A stretch of 64,000 nt of DNA from Streptomyces filipinensis (GCF_014649495.1 NZ_BMTD01000012.1:62001-126000); one strand, 5' to 3'; positions 26,736 through 37,877 are shown, numbered from the stretch's first letter. The notes: a model not told the origin generated them from the letters alone. Program-made: numbers and translations.

Positions 26736-28162
26736 GAGCCGAGCAGGGCGGCCACGGCGGTGCGGAAGCGGTCGCGGCGTTCGGCGGCCTGGTCGGCGGT
26801 GACCCGGGGTTCGTACACGGCGGCGGGCTTCCAGTCGGGCAGTGCCTGTTCGACGGCCAGGGTACGGTCCGCGCCGAGGCGGGCGAGGGCGGCCGCGCCG
26901 AGTGCGGTCGCGTCGGGCAGCGCGGACACCTCGACGGGGCGTTGCAGCAGGTCGGCCTGGGTCTGCAGGAGCAGCGCCGAGCGGGTCAGTCCGCCGTCGA
27001 CGCGGAGCGTGTCCAGCGGGGCGCCGAGGTCGGCGGCGGCCGCGTCGGCGAGTTCGGCGACCTGGGCGGCGATGCCTTCGCACAGGGCGCGCACCAGGTG
27101 GCCGGGGCCGGTGTCGAGGCCGAGGCCGGTGAGCGAGCCCCGCAGGTCGCCGCGCCACCAGGGGGCGGCGAGTCCGGCGAGGGCGGGCACGAAGGTGACC
27201 CCGCCGCTGTCGGGGACGGCACCGCCGACGGGGTCGAGGTCGGCGGCGGAGGAGATGACGCCGAGTTCGGTGAGCCAGCGGACGGCGGAGGCGGCCGTGT
27301 AGACCTGGCCGTCGAGGCAGTAGGCGGGGGTTCCGGCGAGCCGCCAGGCGACACAGCTGACCAGGCCGGAGCTGCCGCGCCGGGGGCGGTCGCCGGTGTG
27401 TGCGAGCAGGAAGGCGCCGGTGCCGTAGGTGCACTTGGCGGCGCCGGGCGCGGTGACGCGCTGGGCGAGCAGGGCGGCCTGCTGGTCGACGATCAGTCCG
27501 GTGAGCGGGATCTCGCGGCCGAACGCCGTGGTGGTGCCCACCGGTCCTGCCGTGTCGGTCACCTCGGGGAGGCGTTCGCCGGCCAGGCCGTACAGGTCGA
27601 GGGCGCGCGGGGACCACTCGGCGCGGTCGAGGTCGAGGAGCTGGGTGCGGCCGGCGGTGGCGGCGTCGGTGACACAGGCGCCGGTGAGGCGGTGGACCAG
27701 CCAGGCGTCGGAGGTGGTCACGACGCCCTCGCGGGTGAGGTGGCGGCGGATCCAGGCCATCTTCGGCGCGGCGAAGTACGGGTCGAGGGGCAGCCCGGTC
27801 AGCCGGCGCAGTTCCTCGGCGTGCTCGGCGAGTTCGGCGCACACGGACTCGGCGCGCCGGTCCTGCCACACCAGGGCGTCGGTCAGCGGGCGGCCGTCGG
27901 CCGGGTCCCAGGCGAGGACCGTCTCGCCCTGGTTGGCCAGGCCCAGGGCCACGACGTCCTCACCGGCCTCGGCCAGCGCCTGCCGGCCGGCGTGGACCAC
28001 CGAGTCGTACAGCTCGGCCGGGTCCGCCTCGACCAGTCCACCGGGCAGGTACCGGGGGCGGACCTCGGCGAACCCGGAGCCCAGGACACCGCGTTCCGGG
28101 CAGACCACGAGGGCCTTGGTGCCGGACGTGCCCTGGTCGACGGCGAGCACCGGCCTCGCCAT
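26732..28162 (-). CDS. FGGY-family carbohydrate kinase (glycerol kinase-like)
   Basis: 476 residues from the ATG at 28162, which has a GGGAGG ribosome binding site 4 bp upstream; GTG codons at 28177 and 28165 are alternative starts. Both actin-like domains are present: VLAVDQGTSGTKALVV, ALVWQDRR, the FGGY signature region near YGTGAFLLAHTGDRP and the adenosine motif RVDGGLTRSALLLQ. It would phosphorylate glycerol or a related polyol to feed the FAD dehydrogenase encoded downstream. The promoter is visible at 28201-28230. Confidence 0.9.
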   Translation of the reverse strand: MARPVLAVDQGTSGTKALVVCPERGVLGSGFAEVRPRYLPGGLVEADPAELYDSVVHAGRQALAEAGEDVVALGLANQGETVLAWDPADGRPLTDALVWQDRRAESVCAELAEHAEELRRLTGLPLDPYFAAPKMAWIRRHLTREGVVTTSDAWLVHRLTGACVTDAATAGRTQLLDLDRAEWSPRALDLYGLAGERLPEVTDTAGPVGTTTAFGREIPLTGLIVDQQAALLAQRVTAPGAAKCTYGTGAFLLAHTGDRPRRGSSGLVSCVAWRLAGTPAYCLDGQVYTAASAVRWLTELGVISSAADLDPVGGAVPDSGGVTFVPALAGLAAPWWRGDLRGSLTGLGLDTGPGHLVRALCEGIAAQVAELADAAAADLGAPLDTLRVDGGLTRSALLLQTQADLLQRPVEVSALPDATALGAAALARLGADRTLAVEQALPDWKPAAVYEPRVTADQAAERRDRFRTAVAALLGS

Positions 28163-28200
28163 CACACCTCCCGCCACTTCGCCCCGAAGATCACCGTGTC

Positions 28201-28230
28201 AGCCTGCCGCCGTGCCATGGCCGCCGTCAA
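28201..28230 (-). promoter_or_regulatory. Promoter of FGGY kinase operon
   Basis: On the minus strand TTGACG (28230-28225), an 18-bp spacer and CAGGCT (28206-28201) match the Streptomyces HrdB-type promoter. The predicted start is about 30 nt ahead of the kinase ATG. Confidence 0.55.
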
Positions 28231-28249
28231 GCTTCTCCCCGCCGCTCAA

Positions 28250-28288
28250 CTTGCCTGGACAAATGGTTGAGTTGACAACAATGGCAAG
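28250..28288. promoter_or_regulatory. 39-bp inverted repeat between divergent operons
   Basis: CTTGCC (28250-28255) is mirrored by GGCAAG (28283-28288) around an AT-richer core with TTGAGTTGACAA. It lies upstream of the kinase promoter and overlaps the region just 5' of a TATAGT -10 box (28305-28310) facing the plus-strand gene. It could control both directions. No regulator gene is adjacent. Confidence 0.45.
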
Positions 28289-28304
28289 GCGGAACCGGCA
28301 CCTC

Positions 28305-28310
28305 TATAGT
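28305..28310 (+). promoter_or_regulatory. Putative -10 box TATAGT
   Basis: This near-consensus -10 hexamer is rare in such GC-rich DNA. It lies about 50 bp ahead of the leader ORF at 28360. The -35 match 17 bp upstream (TGGCAA) is poor, suggesting an activator, and it overlaps the inverted repeat at 28250-28288. Confidence 0.4.
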
Positions 28311-28359
28311 GACCGCCGACCCGCGCGCCACCCCACGACCGCCGCCCACAGGAGGGCCG

Positions 28360-28413
28360 TTGCCACGCGACCCCGTCAGCTCGCCCGTGCGCCGGCCCGG
28401 GACCGACGGCTGA
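28360..28413 (+). CDS. 17-residue leader ORF coupled to downstream gene
   Basis: A TTG codon follows AGGAGG with a 3-base gap (AGGAGGGCCGTTG), the best ribosome binding site in this stretch. It opens a 17-codon frame (MPRDPVSSPVRRPGTDG) that ends in TGATG, where the stop shares bases with the ATG of the next gene. That gene has no good ribosome binding site of its own, so translation is probably coupled through this leader. No homologue is known to me. Confidence 0.4.
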   Translation: MPRDPVSSPVRRPGTDG

Positions 28414-29399
28414 TGGCCAGAGAAGCCCCCCGCCCCTCCTACGACCCCGCCGGCCCCGACCACGCCCTGCGCGCCGCGCTCCAGGATCTGCGCACCGGCC
28501 GCTGGATGGCGATGCGCGCGCTGCTGGCGGACACCGCGCACGGCTGGCAGTGGACCCAGCGCACCCAGGTCCTCGCGGCGGCCGCCGCCGGCACCGACGT
28601 GGTGCGCGCCTGGCTCGCGGAGGAGCCGGAGAGCGTCCATGCCGCGGTGATGCACGCGCGGGTCGGGGTGGAGCGGGCGTTGCGGGCCCAGCGGGAGAGG
28701 CACCGCCGTACCCACGAGTTGTGGATCGAGTCCTGGGACGCCGCCCAGTCCGCCACCCGGATCGCCCCGCAGGATCCGGTGCCGTGGGTGTGCCTGCTGG
28801 CGCTGGCGCAGCTGGATCCGGAGCAGCGGTGGGAGGAGCACCGGGTGGCCGCGCCCGAGCCGGTGCTGCCGCCGGGTCCCTGGGGGCTGCTGGCCGAGGC
28901 GGGCAAGCGCGACCCGTACAACCGCGAGGCGCACCACCGGATGCTGCAGTTCCTGTATGTGCGGGGCGGCTCGGGCCGGCTCGCGGAGGCCGCCGGCTAC
29001 GCGCAGTGGGCCGCCGCGCGGGCCCCGCGCGGTTCCGCGCTGCACGTGCTGCCGCTGTACGTCCGCGTCGAGCGCTACCGGCGTGCCAGCGGGCACGACG
29101 CGGCGCTCGACCTGCACTGGGTGGCGGAGGACTCGGCCCGGGAGGCGCGGCGTGCCCTGGAGTCCTGGTTCGGGCACACGCGGCCCGCCGAGCGCTCCCT
29201 GCTGGACCTCAACCACCTGGCCCACGCCCTGTGGGGCTCGCTGCAGTTCCCCGACGCGGGCCGGGTGTTCGACGCCATCGGCCCGTACTTCACGCCCCCG
29301 CCGTGGCTGTACCGCACGCCCGACCGTGCCCGTGCCGTGGAGGTGTTCACCCAGGCCCGGGAGCGCTGCCGGGCCGCCGCGGACGGCACCCGCCCCTGA
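28413..29399 (+). CDS. Helical repeat (TPR-like) protein of unknown function
   Basis: 328 residues, soluble, no signal peptide. It is almost entirely helical with Ala/Trp/Arg-rich pairs of helices (WIESWDAAQSATRIAPQDPVPWVCLLALAQL region, then AGYAQWAAARAP) that resemble TPR-like arrays. No catalytic motif is visible. The chosen ATG overlaps the leader ORF stop (TGATG). Upstream in-frame ATGs lie before the likely transcription start and are rejected. The next gene, an APC permease, begins 52 bp downstream, so the two are probably cotranscribed. Confidence 0.75.
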   Translation: MAREAPRPSYDPAGPDHALRAALQDLRTGRWMAMRALLADTAHGWQWTQRTQVLAAAAAGTDVVRAWLAEEPESVHAAVMHARVGVERALRAQRERHRRTHELWIESWDAAQSATRIAPQDPVPWVCLLALAQLDPEQRWEEHRVAAPEPVLPPGPWGLLAEAGKRDPYNREAHHRMLQFLYVRGGSGRLAEAAGYAQWAAARAPRGSALHVLPLYVRVERYRRASGHDAALDLHWVAEDSAREARRALESWFGHTRPAERSLLDLNHLAHALWGSLQFPDAGRVFDAIGPYFTPPPWLYRTPDRARAVEVFTQARERCRAAADGTRP

Positions 29400-29451
29400 A
29401 GACCCCCTGAACGTGCCCTGTCCCCAGCCCGTCGACCCGGAGGTCCCCCGC

Positions 29452-30981
29452 ATGTCCACCCCCGATCCCGCGCCCGCCCCGGGCCTGCCGCAGCAGGACG
29501 AGGAGCAGCGGCTGCGCGAACTCGGCTACCGGCCGGTCCTGGCCCGCCGCATGGGCGGCTTCGGCAACTTCGCGATCAGCTTCTCGGTGATCTCGATCCT
29601 GTCGGGTTGCATGACCCTGTACGGCTTCGGCCTGAACACCGGCGGGCCCGCCGTGATGCTGTGGGGCTGGGCGGGCGTCGGCCTGTTCGTGCTGTGCGTC
29701 GGCCTGGCGCTCGCCGAGGTCACCAGCGCCTATCCGACCTCCGGCGCCCTGTACTACATGGCCGACCGGCTCGGCGGCCGGCGCTGGGGCTGGTACACGG
29801 GCTGGCTGAATCTGCTCGGGCTGCTCGGCGCGATCGCCGGCATCGACTACGGCGCCGCGCTGTTCACCGGCGCGTTCGCGAACCTGCAGTGGGGCTTCAC
29901 GCCGACGCCGGGCCGGACCATGCTCATCTTCTGCGCCATTCTGCTCCTGCACGCGGTGCTGAACCTGTTCGGCGTCCGCCTGGTCAGTGTGCTCAACTCG
30001 GTCAGCGTGTGGTGGCACCTGGCGGGCGTCGCGCTCATCGTCGGCGCGCTCGCGATCGTCCCCGACCACCACCGGTCGGTGTCCTTCGTGTTCACGAAGT
30101 TCGTCAACGAGACCGGCTGGCACAACCCGCTGTACGTGGCGGCGGTCGGCCTGCTGCTCGCGCAGTACACCTTCTCGGGCTACGACGCCTCCGCCCACCT
30201 GTCCGAGGAGACCTCGCAGGCCTCGGTGGCGGCGGCGCGCGGCATCGTCAGGTCCATCTGGGCGTCCTGGATCGCCGGGTTCGTGCTGCTCGCCGGGCTG
30301 ACCTTCGCCATCCAGGACTACGACGCCACGCGCACCACCGCGACCGGGGTGCCGCCCGCGCAGATCCTGCTCGACGGCCTCGGCACCGGCGGCGCCAGCG
30401 CGCTGCTGCTGGTCGTGATCATCGCCCAGCTGTTCTGCGGCAACGCCGAGGTCGCGGCGGCCAGCCGGATGGTGTTCGCGTTCAGCCGGGACGGCGCGCT
30501 GCCCGGCTCGCACCTGTGGCGCAAGGTGAGCAGCCGCACCCAGACGCCGGTCGCCGCCGTGTGGCTGGCCGTCGTCGTGGCCGGCGTCCTCGCGCTGCCG
30601 TCGCTGTACTCGGCGACGGCGTACAACGCGGTGACCGCCATCAACGTCATCGGCATCACCCCGGCCTACGCCATCCCCGTGCTGCTGCGGCTGCGCGCGG
30701 GCGACCGTTTCCGGCCCGGGCCGTGGCATCTGGGCCGCTGGAGCAGGCCGGTCGGCTGGATCGCGGTGATCTGGGTGGCCTGTGTGACCGTGCTGTTCTG
30801 CCTGCCGCAGGCCTCACCGGTCACCGTGGACACGATGAACTACGCCTCGGTGGCGCTCGCCGTCGTGCTGGTCCTGGCGAGCGTGTGGTGGTACGTCGCC
30901 CGCCGGTCCTACGGCACTCCGACCGCCGCCGCGTACGGCAGCGACCGCGACCAGGCCGAACTGGCGGAGGGCATCGTCTGA
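29452..30981 (+). CDS. APC-superfamily amino acid/GABA-type permease
   Basis: 509 residues, ATG with a GGAGG ribosome binding site. Twelve hydrophobic segments follow a short soluble N-terminus containing ELGYRPVLARRMGGFGNFAISFSVISI. This is the hallmark of the ACT/GabP-like subgroup (amino acid, choline or GABA transporters). Further signatures are YPTSGALYYMADRLGG and YTFSGYDASAHLSEET. The substrate is not determinable. A strong hairpin after the gene (31048-31080) ends the transcript. Confidence 0.93.
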   Translation: MSTPDPAPAPGLPQQDEEQRLRELGYRPVLARRMGGFGNFAISFSVISILSGCMTLYGFGLNTGGPAVMLWGWAGVGLFVLCVGLALAEVTSAYPTSGALYYMADRLGGRRWGWYTGWLNLLGLLGAIAGIDYGAALFTGAFANLQWGFTPTPGRTMLIFCAILLLHAVLNLFGVRLVSVLNSVSVWWHLAGVALIVGALAIVPDHHRSVSFVFTKFVNETGWHNPLYVAAVGLLLAQYTFSGYDASAHLSEETSQASVAAARGIVRSIWASWIAGFVLLAGLTFAIQDYDATRTTATGVPPAQILLDGLGTGGASALLLVVIIAQLFCGNAEVAAASRMVFAFSRDGALPGSHLWRKVSSRTQTPVAAVWLAVVVAGVLALPSLYSATAYNAVTAINVIGITPAYAIPVLLRLRAGDRFRPGPWHLGRWSRPVGWIAVIWVACVTVLFCLPQASPVTVDTMNYASVALAVVLVLASVWWYVARRSYGTPTAAAYGSDRDQAELAEGIV

Positions 30982-31047
30982 GCCACGTGCCCGGAGAGCG
31001 CCGGTCCCGGTGCGAACTGGTGTGCCGGATACGGCAGGATGAACGAT

Positions 31048-31080
31048 CGCGCCGGTCACCGGAGCTCCCGGACCGGCGCG
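31048..31080 (+). terminator. Terminator hairpin after the permease
   Basis: A perfect 10-bp stem (CGCGCCGGTC paired with GACCGGCGCG) has a 13-nt loop and begins 67 bp after the permease stop. No U-tract follows, as is usual in Streptomyces. Confidence 0.75.
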
Positions 31081-31163
31081 TTCGCACTTCCCGCACATCG
31101 AGCAGGTGACCACGTGACGAGACCTCCCCACTCCGCAGCCCGCGCACGCCGCGGAGGTGACCG

Positions 31164-32249
31164 GTGAACCGCGCGCTGACCCTGGACGACCTCGTCCTCG
31201 CCGGCATCTCCCTCGCGGCGGGCCTGCTGCTCGCGTTCCTGTCGCGCACGCTGCTGCGCTGGCTCGCGGGGCACGCCAAGCGGACCCGCTGGAGCGGCGA
31301 CGACGTCATCGTGGACGCGCTGCGCTCGGTCGTCCCGTGGGCGGCGATCGCGGGCGGCGCGGCGGCGGCAGCGGTCGTGCTGCCGCTGACCCGGACCGTG
31401 CAGCACCACACGAACCAGATCCTCGAAGTGTGGCTGATCCTCGTGGTGACCCTGTCCGCGGCCCGGGTGATCTCCGGCCTGGTCAGCTCGGTCACCCAGT
31501 CCCGCTCGGGCGTGGCGGGCTCGGCGACCATCTTCGTCAACATCACCCGGGTGCTGGTCCTGGCGATCGGCTTCCTGGTCGTCCTGCAGACGCTCGGTAT
31601 CTCCATAGCGCCCCTGCTGACCGCCCTGGGCGTCGGCGGCCTGGCCGTGGCCCTGGCCCTGCAGGACACCCTCGCCAACCTCTTCGCGGGCATCCACATC
31701 CTGGCCTCCAAGACCGTGCAGCCCGGTGACTACATCCGGCTGAGCGGCGGCGAGGAGGGGTACGTCGTGGACATCAACTGGCGCCAGACGACGGTCCGCC
31801 AGCTGTCCAACAACCTGGTGGTCATCCCCAACGGCCAGCTCGCCAAGGCCAACATGACCAACTACACGCACCCCGAGCAGCGGTTGACGGTGCTGGTGCA
31901 GGCCGGGGTGGGCTACGACTGCGACCTGGAGCACGTGGAGCGGGTGACTGCGGAGGTCGTCACGGAGGTCATGCGCGAGGTCGAGGGCGCCGTCCCGGAC
32001 CACGAGCCCGCCATCCGCTTCCACACCTTCGGCGACTCCCGCATCGGTTTCACCATCGTCCTCGGTGTCGGCGAGTTCAGCGACCAGTACCGGATCAAGC
32101 ACGAGTTCATCAAGCGCCTGCACCGCCGCTACCGCGCGGAGGGCATCAGCATCCCGCCCCCCACCCGCACCGTCGCGCTGCAGCAGGGCGCGGTGGTGAT
32201 CCCGCAGCAGCGCAGCGGGGAGGACGTCGTCTCGGGGGCCGCCGAGTAG
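31164..32249 (+). CDS. MscS-family mechanosensitive channel
   Basis: 361 residues, GTG start behind GGAGGTGA. Four N-terminal hydrophobic segments are followed by the pore helix and MscS beta domain: LLTALGVGGLAVALALQDTLANLFAGIHIL, in pieces, then QPGDYIRLSGGEEGYVVDINWRQT and VVIPNGQLAKANMTNY. The C-terminal alpha/beta cap ends near 340. It would release solutes on hypo-osmotic shock. The downstream DUF4186 gene starts 20 bp later. Confidence 0.95.
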   Translation: MNRALTLDDLVLAGISLAAGLLLAFLSRTLLRWLAGHAKRTRWSGDDVIVDALRSVVPWAAIAGGAAAAAVVLPLTRTVQHHTNQILEVWLILVVTLSAARVISGLVSSVTQSRSGVAGSATIFVNITRVLVLAIGFLVVLQTLGISIAPLLTALGVGGLAVALALQDTLANLFAGIHILASKTVQPGDYIRLSGGEEGYVVDINWRQTTVRQLSNNLVVIPNGQLAKANMTNYTHPEQRLTVLVQAGVGYDCDLEHVERVTAEVVTEVMREVEGAVPDHEPAIRFHTFGDSRIGFTIVLGVGEFSDQYRIKHEFIKRLHRRYRAEGISIPPPTRTVALQQGAVVIPQQRSGEDVVSGAAE

Positions 32250-32269
32250 CCCCGTATGCTCGAAGCAGC

Positions 32270-32680
32270 ATGACCGCCTCGCCCGACCCCCGTGCCCTGG
32301 ACCGGACGCTGGACGCGCTCGCGCGCCAGCCGTTCCGCGCCCGGTTCCGCCTGCGGGGGCGGGACCGGGCGACCGCGGAGCTCAAGGGCCCGGCCACGAT
32401 CCGGTGGCACGCCTACGACCTGATCGCGCGGCGGCTGGCACCGGCCCGGCCGCACAAGGACGGCAAGCAGACGCCGTACCGCGGCCACCCGGTCTTCGTC
32501 GCCCAGCACGCGACCGCCACCTGCTGCCGGGGCTGTCTGGAGCGCTGGCACGGGATCCCGAAGGGGCGGGAGCTGACCCGGGCCGAGCACATGTACGTGG
32601 TGGACGTGATCTGCCGGTGGATCGAGCGGGAGATGACGGGCGGAACCCCGGGCGGGCCCGGCCCCGCCCGCCCGGGCTGA
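32270..32680 (+). CDS. DUF4186 family protein
   Basis: 136 residues. The family pattern is clear: PFRARFRLRGRD, TIRWHAYDLIARRLAPA, KQTPYRGHPVFVAQHATATCC, RGCLERWHGIPKGREL and a C-terminal VVDVICRWIEREM. The conserved His and Cys residues (HATATCCRGC, WHGIP) look like a metal site, but no function has been assigned to the family that I know of. It is probably cotranscribed with the MscS gene. The last 12 residues are a Gly/Pro tail. Confidence 0.88.
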   Translation: MTASPDPRALDRTLDALARQPFRARFRLRGRDRATAELKGPATIRWHAYDLIARRLAPARPHKDGKQTPYRGHPVFVAQHATATCCRGCLERWHGIPKGRELTRAEHMYVVDVICRWIEREMTGGTPGGPGPARPG

Positions 32681-32699
32681 CCGGGGCGCGGCCGCGTCT

Positions 32700-32733
32700 C
32701 CGTCGTCGCCCCGTGCGGGGCCCCGGGCGACGG
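32700..32733 (+). terminator. Likely terminator after DUF4186 gene
   Basis: An inner GCCCC-GTGC-GGGGC stem-loop (32708-32721) is extended by a flanking CCGTCG/CGACGG pair, 20 bp after the stop codon. It is the only strong structure between this gene and the isocitrate dehydrogenase gene. Confidence 0.55.
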
Positions 32734-32786
32734 CGAGCGCAGCGGGTACGCAGGCCCGCCGCCCTCACGCACCTCGCCGCCGCTGA

Positions 32787-35153
<2,367 letters not shown>

Positions 35154-35188
35154 CGCCCGCGGCGCCCGAGCCGCTCACCCGAGTGATC

Positions 35189-35223
35189 CTCCGCCCCGGC
35201 CGGCGACCCCGGCCGGGGCGGAG
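35189..35223 (+). terminator. Strong terminator after icd
   Basis: A perfect 15-bp stem (CTCCGCCCCGGCCGG with CCGGCCGGGGCGGAG) and 5-nt loop CGACC begin 36 bp after the icd stop codon. Confidence 0.88.
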
Positions 35224-35259
35224 CCGTGTCCACACCACCGAAACGCCACGGAGCAGCCC

Positions 35260-36039
35260 GTGTCCTCGTTCGAACTCCTGCCCGGCGCCCCCGACTCGCC
35301 CGTGCTGCTGCACGTGCCGCACTCCGCGCGGGCGGTCCCCGCGGACGTGCGGGCCGGCATCGTGCTGGACGACGCCGCGCTGGAGCGGGAGCTGGACCAC
35401 ATCACGGACGCGCACACCGCCGAGCTCGCCGAGCGGGCCGCCGAGCGGGCCGGCGTCACGCCGTGGCGGTTCGTGAACCGGCTGTCCCGGCTGGTCGTGG
35501 ACCCGGAGCGGTTCCCGGACGAGCGGGAGGAGATGACGGCCGTCGGGATGGGCGCCGTCTACACCCGGACCACGCACCGCACCGCGCTGCGGCCCGCGGA
35601 CACCGATCCGGAGCCGCTGCTGGCGCGGTACTTCCGGCCGTACGCGCGGGCCATGACCGAGGCGGTCGCGGACCGGCTGGCCGCGACCGGGCGGGCCGTG
35701 GTGATCGACGTCCACTCCTATCCGAGCGAGCCGCTCCCCTACGAGCTGCACGGCAGCGGGCCGCGTCCGCCGGTGTGCCTGGGCACGGATTCCCTGCACA
35801 CCCCGCCCGGCCTGGCCAAGGCCGCCCGCAGGGCGTTCACGGCCTGCGGTGGGACGGGGCTGGACAGCCCGTTCGCCGGGACATACGTGCCGCTGGAGTT
35901 CCACGGCACCGACACCCGGGTCGCGGCCCTGATGGTGGAGATCCGCCGTGACACCTACATGACGGAGCCGGGCGGCCCGGCCGGGCCGGGACTGGAACGG
36001 CTGGCGAACGCCCTGGCCGCACTCGTGGACGCGGCCTGA
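35260..36039 (+). CDS. N-formylglutamate amidohydrolase family protein
   Basis: 259 residues from a GTG start. The family motifs are VLLHVPHSARAVP (metal-binding His), the LSRLVVDPERFPDEREEM segment, VVIDVHSYPSEPLPYE (catalytic His/Asp/Glu) and VAALMVEIRRDTYM. Members hydrolyse N-formylglutamate in histidine degradation, or related N-formyl amides; no hut genes are nearby. The start lies 36 bp after the icd terminator. Confidence 0.93.
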   Translation: MSSFELLPGAPDSPVLLHVPHSARAVPADVRAGIVLDDAALERELDHITDAHTAELAERAAERAGVTPWRFVNRLSRLVVDPERFPDEREEMTAVGMGAVYTRTTHRTALRPADTDPEPLLARYFRPYARAMTEAVADRLAATGRAVVIDVHSYPSEPLPYELHGSGPRPPVCLGTDSLHTPPGLAKAARRAFTACGGTGLDSPFAGTYVPLEFHGTDTRVAALMVEIRRDTYMTEPGGPAGPGLERLANALAALVDAA

Positions 36040-36101
36040 AGCGCCCCCGCCTGGCGCACTCCCACAGGACAGCCACCGCTGCCCGTACCAGTGTGGTGCG
36101 C

Positions 36102-37319
36102 ATGACCGACGAGACCACGCTCACCGGCCAGGCCCCCGTGCGCGACTGGCCCGCATCCGACCTGGACGGGACGGACTTCGACCCGGTGCTCGCCGACCTC
36201 ATGCGCGAGGGCCCGCTGACCCGCATCCGGCTGCCGTTCGGCGAGGGCTGGGCGTGGCTGGCGACCCGCTATGACGACGTGAAGCTGATCACCAACGACC
36301 CGCGGTTCAGCCGTGCCGAGGTGACCCGGCGTCAGATCACCCGGCTCGCACCGAACTTCGCGCCCCGGCCCGGCTCGCTGGCCTGGGCCGACCAGCCCGA
36401 CCACAACCGGCTGCGCAGGCCCGTCGCCGGCGCGTTCACGGTGAGCGCGATGAAGCGGCTGCGGCCCCGCGCGCAGGCGATCCTGGACGAGCTGGTGGAG
36501 GGTGTCGTCCGGGACGGGCCGCCGGCCGACCTGGTCGAGCGGGTGCTGGAGCCGTTCCCGATCAGCGTCGTCAGCGAGGTCATGGGGGTGCCGCCCGCCG
36601 ACCGGGACCAGGTGCACACCTGGACGCGGGAGATCATCTCCACCACCGGGGCCGAGGCCGCCGGCCAGGCCAAGGACGGTCTGTACGACTGGATCCGCTC
36701 CGTCGTCCGGGCCCGCGCGCACAGCACGGGCGAAGACGTCTACGCGCTGCTCGGCCGGGCCGTGGCGGCCGGGGAGATCAGCGAGGAGGAGGCCGTCGGG
36801 CTGGCCGGCCCGCTGCAGATCGGCGGTGAGGCCGTCACGCACAACTGCGGGCAGATGCTGTACCTGCTGCTGACCCGGCCGGAACTGATGGAGCGGATGC
36901 GGGCACGGCCCGAGGCGCGCGGTCCGGTGCTGGACGAGCTGCTGCGCCACATCCCGCACCGCAGCACGGTCGGGCTCGCCCGGATCGCCCTGGAGGACGT
37001 GGAGATCGCCGGTCACCGGATCACCGCGGGCGAACCGGTCTACGTCTCCTACCTCGCCGCCAACCGGGACCCGGACGTCTTCGCGGACCCGGACCGCATC
37101 GATCCGGACCGCGCTCCCCGTCCGCATCTCGCGTTCGGCAACGGCCCGCACTTCTGCACCGGCGCGGTCCTGGCCCGGCTGCAGACCGAGCTGCTGGTGG
37201 ACACGCTGCTGGACCGGCTGCCCGGGCTGCGGCTCGCCGTGCCGGCCGAGCAGGTGCGCTGGCGGCACAAGACCATGATCCGCGGCCCGCGGACGCTGCC
37301 CGTGACCTGGTCCAGCTGA
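36102..37319 (+). CDS. Cytochrome P450
   Basis: 405 residues from ATG 36102; a GTG three codons upstream is possible. There is no clear ribosome binding site. P450 motifs are the I-helix LQIGGEAVTHNC, the K-helix ExxR in DELLRHIPHR and the heme loop FGNGPHFCTGAVLARLQTE with Cys352. The I-helix lacks the common acidic-Thr pair AGxET and reads GGEAVT, so oxygen activation may rely on a different residue arrangement. No ferredoxin or reductase gene is adjacent, so a shared electron partner is expected. The gene converges with the 37326-38449 operon, only 6 bp apart. Confidence 0.95.
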   Translation: MTDETTLTGQAPVRDWPASDLDGTDFDPVLADLMREGPLTRIRLPFGEGWAWLATRYDDVKLITNDPRFSRAEVTRRQITRLAPNFAPRPGSLAWADQPDHNRLRRPVAGAFTVSAMKRLRPRAQAILDELVEGVVRDGPPADLVERVLEPFPISVVSEVMGVPPADRDQVHTWTREIISTTGAEAAGQAKDGLYDWIRSVVRARAHSTGEDVYALLGRAVAAGEISEEEAVGLAGPLQIGGEAVTHNCGQMLYLLLTRPELMERMRARPEARGPVLDELLRHIPHRSTVGLARIALEDVEIAGHRITAGEPVYVSYLAANRDPDVFADPDRIDPDRAPRPHLAFGNGPHFCTGAVLARLQTELLVDTLLDRLPGLRLAVPAEQVRWRHKTMIRGPRTLPVTWSS

Positions 37320-37325
37320 CCGGGT

Positions 37326-37877
37326 TCAGGCTCGCAGCCACTCCGTGACGATCACCTCCGCGCCGGTGCGCAGCCTGAGGGCGAACGGGCCGGCCGGCGC
37401 CGTGTCACTGCTGAAGCGGCCGAGGGTGTCGACCGTGACCTGGCGGGCGGTCTGCGGGCCGCCGAGCACCTCGATGCGCGCCGACTGCGGCGGCAGCAGC
37501 TGGCCGATCAGCCCGTGGTCGGTGACCTCGACGTCGACGGTGACCTCACCCGCCCGGAACGTCAGCATCCGGGGCGCGTCCGTGACGCCCCTGACGGGCA
37601 GCGCGTCCACGAGCGAGTCGAAGGTCAGCTCGGCGAGCTGCGCGTCCAGGTCGTGCAGGGCGTAGGCGTCCAGGGCGAGTTGGCGCAGGAAGTCCGGGAC
37701 GGGGTCCAGGACGGCGGCGGCCTGGCGCAGCCCCTCCTCCAGCACGGCGTCCGCCAGCTCCTCCTCGTCCCCGGCCCCGGCCCCGCGGAACTCGTCCCCG
37801 GCCCGTCGATGCCGGTCCCCGGCCTGTCGGTGCTCGTCCGCGCCGTGTCGCGGGAACCGGTCCTCGTCGTCGCTCAC
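37326..37877 (-). CDS. Unknown protein coupled to sigma factor
   Basis: 183 residues, GTG start overlapping the sigma-factor stop by 4 bp (GTGA). The first 40 residues are charged and low in complexity. A helical stretch (about 40-85, ending FLRQLALDAYALHDLDAQLAELTF) is followed by an 80-residue beta-rich domain (VTVDVEVTDHGLIGQLLP, RQVTVDTLGRFSSDTAPAGPFALRLR). There are no membrane segments and no zinc-finger anti-sigma motif. Because it is coupled to the sigma gene, it could be an anti-sigma factor or the target cleaved by the nearby proteases. Neither role is shown by the sequence. Confidence 0.8.
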   Translation of the reverse strand: MSDDEDRFPRHGADEHRQAGDRHRRAGDEFRGAGAGDEEELADAVLEEGLRQAAAVLDPVPDFLRQLALDAYALHDLDAQLAELTFDSLVDALPVRGVTDAPRMLTFRAGEVTVDVEVTDHGLIGQLLPPQSARIEVLGGPQTARQVTVDTLGRFSSDTAPAGPFALRLRTGAEVIVTEWLRA

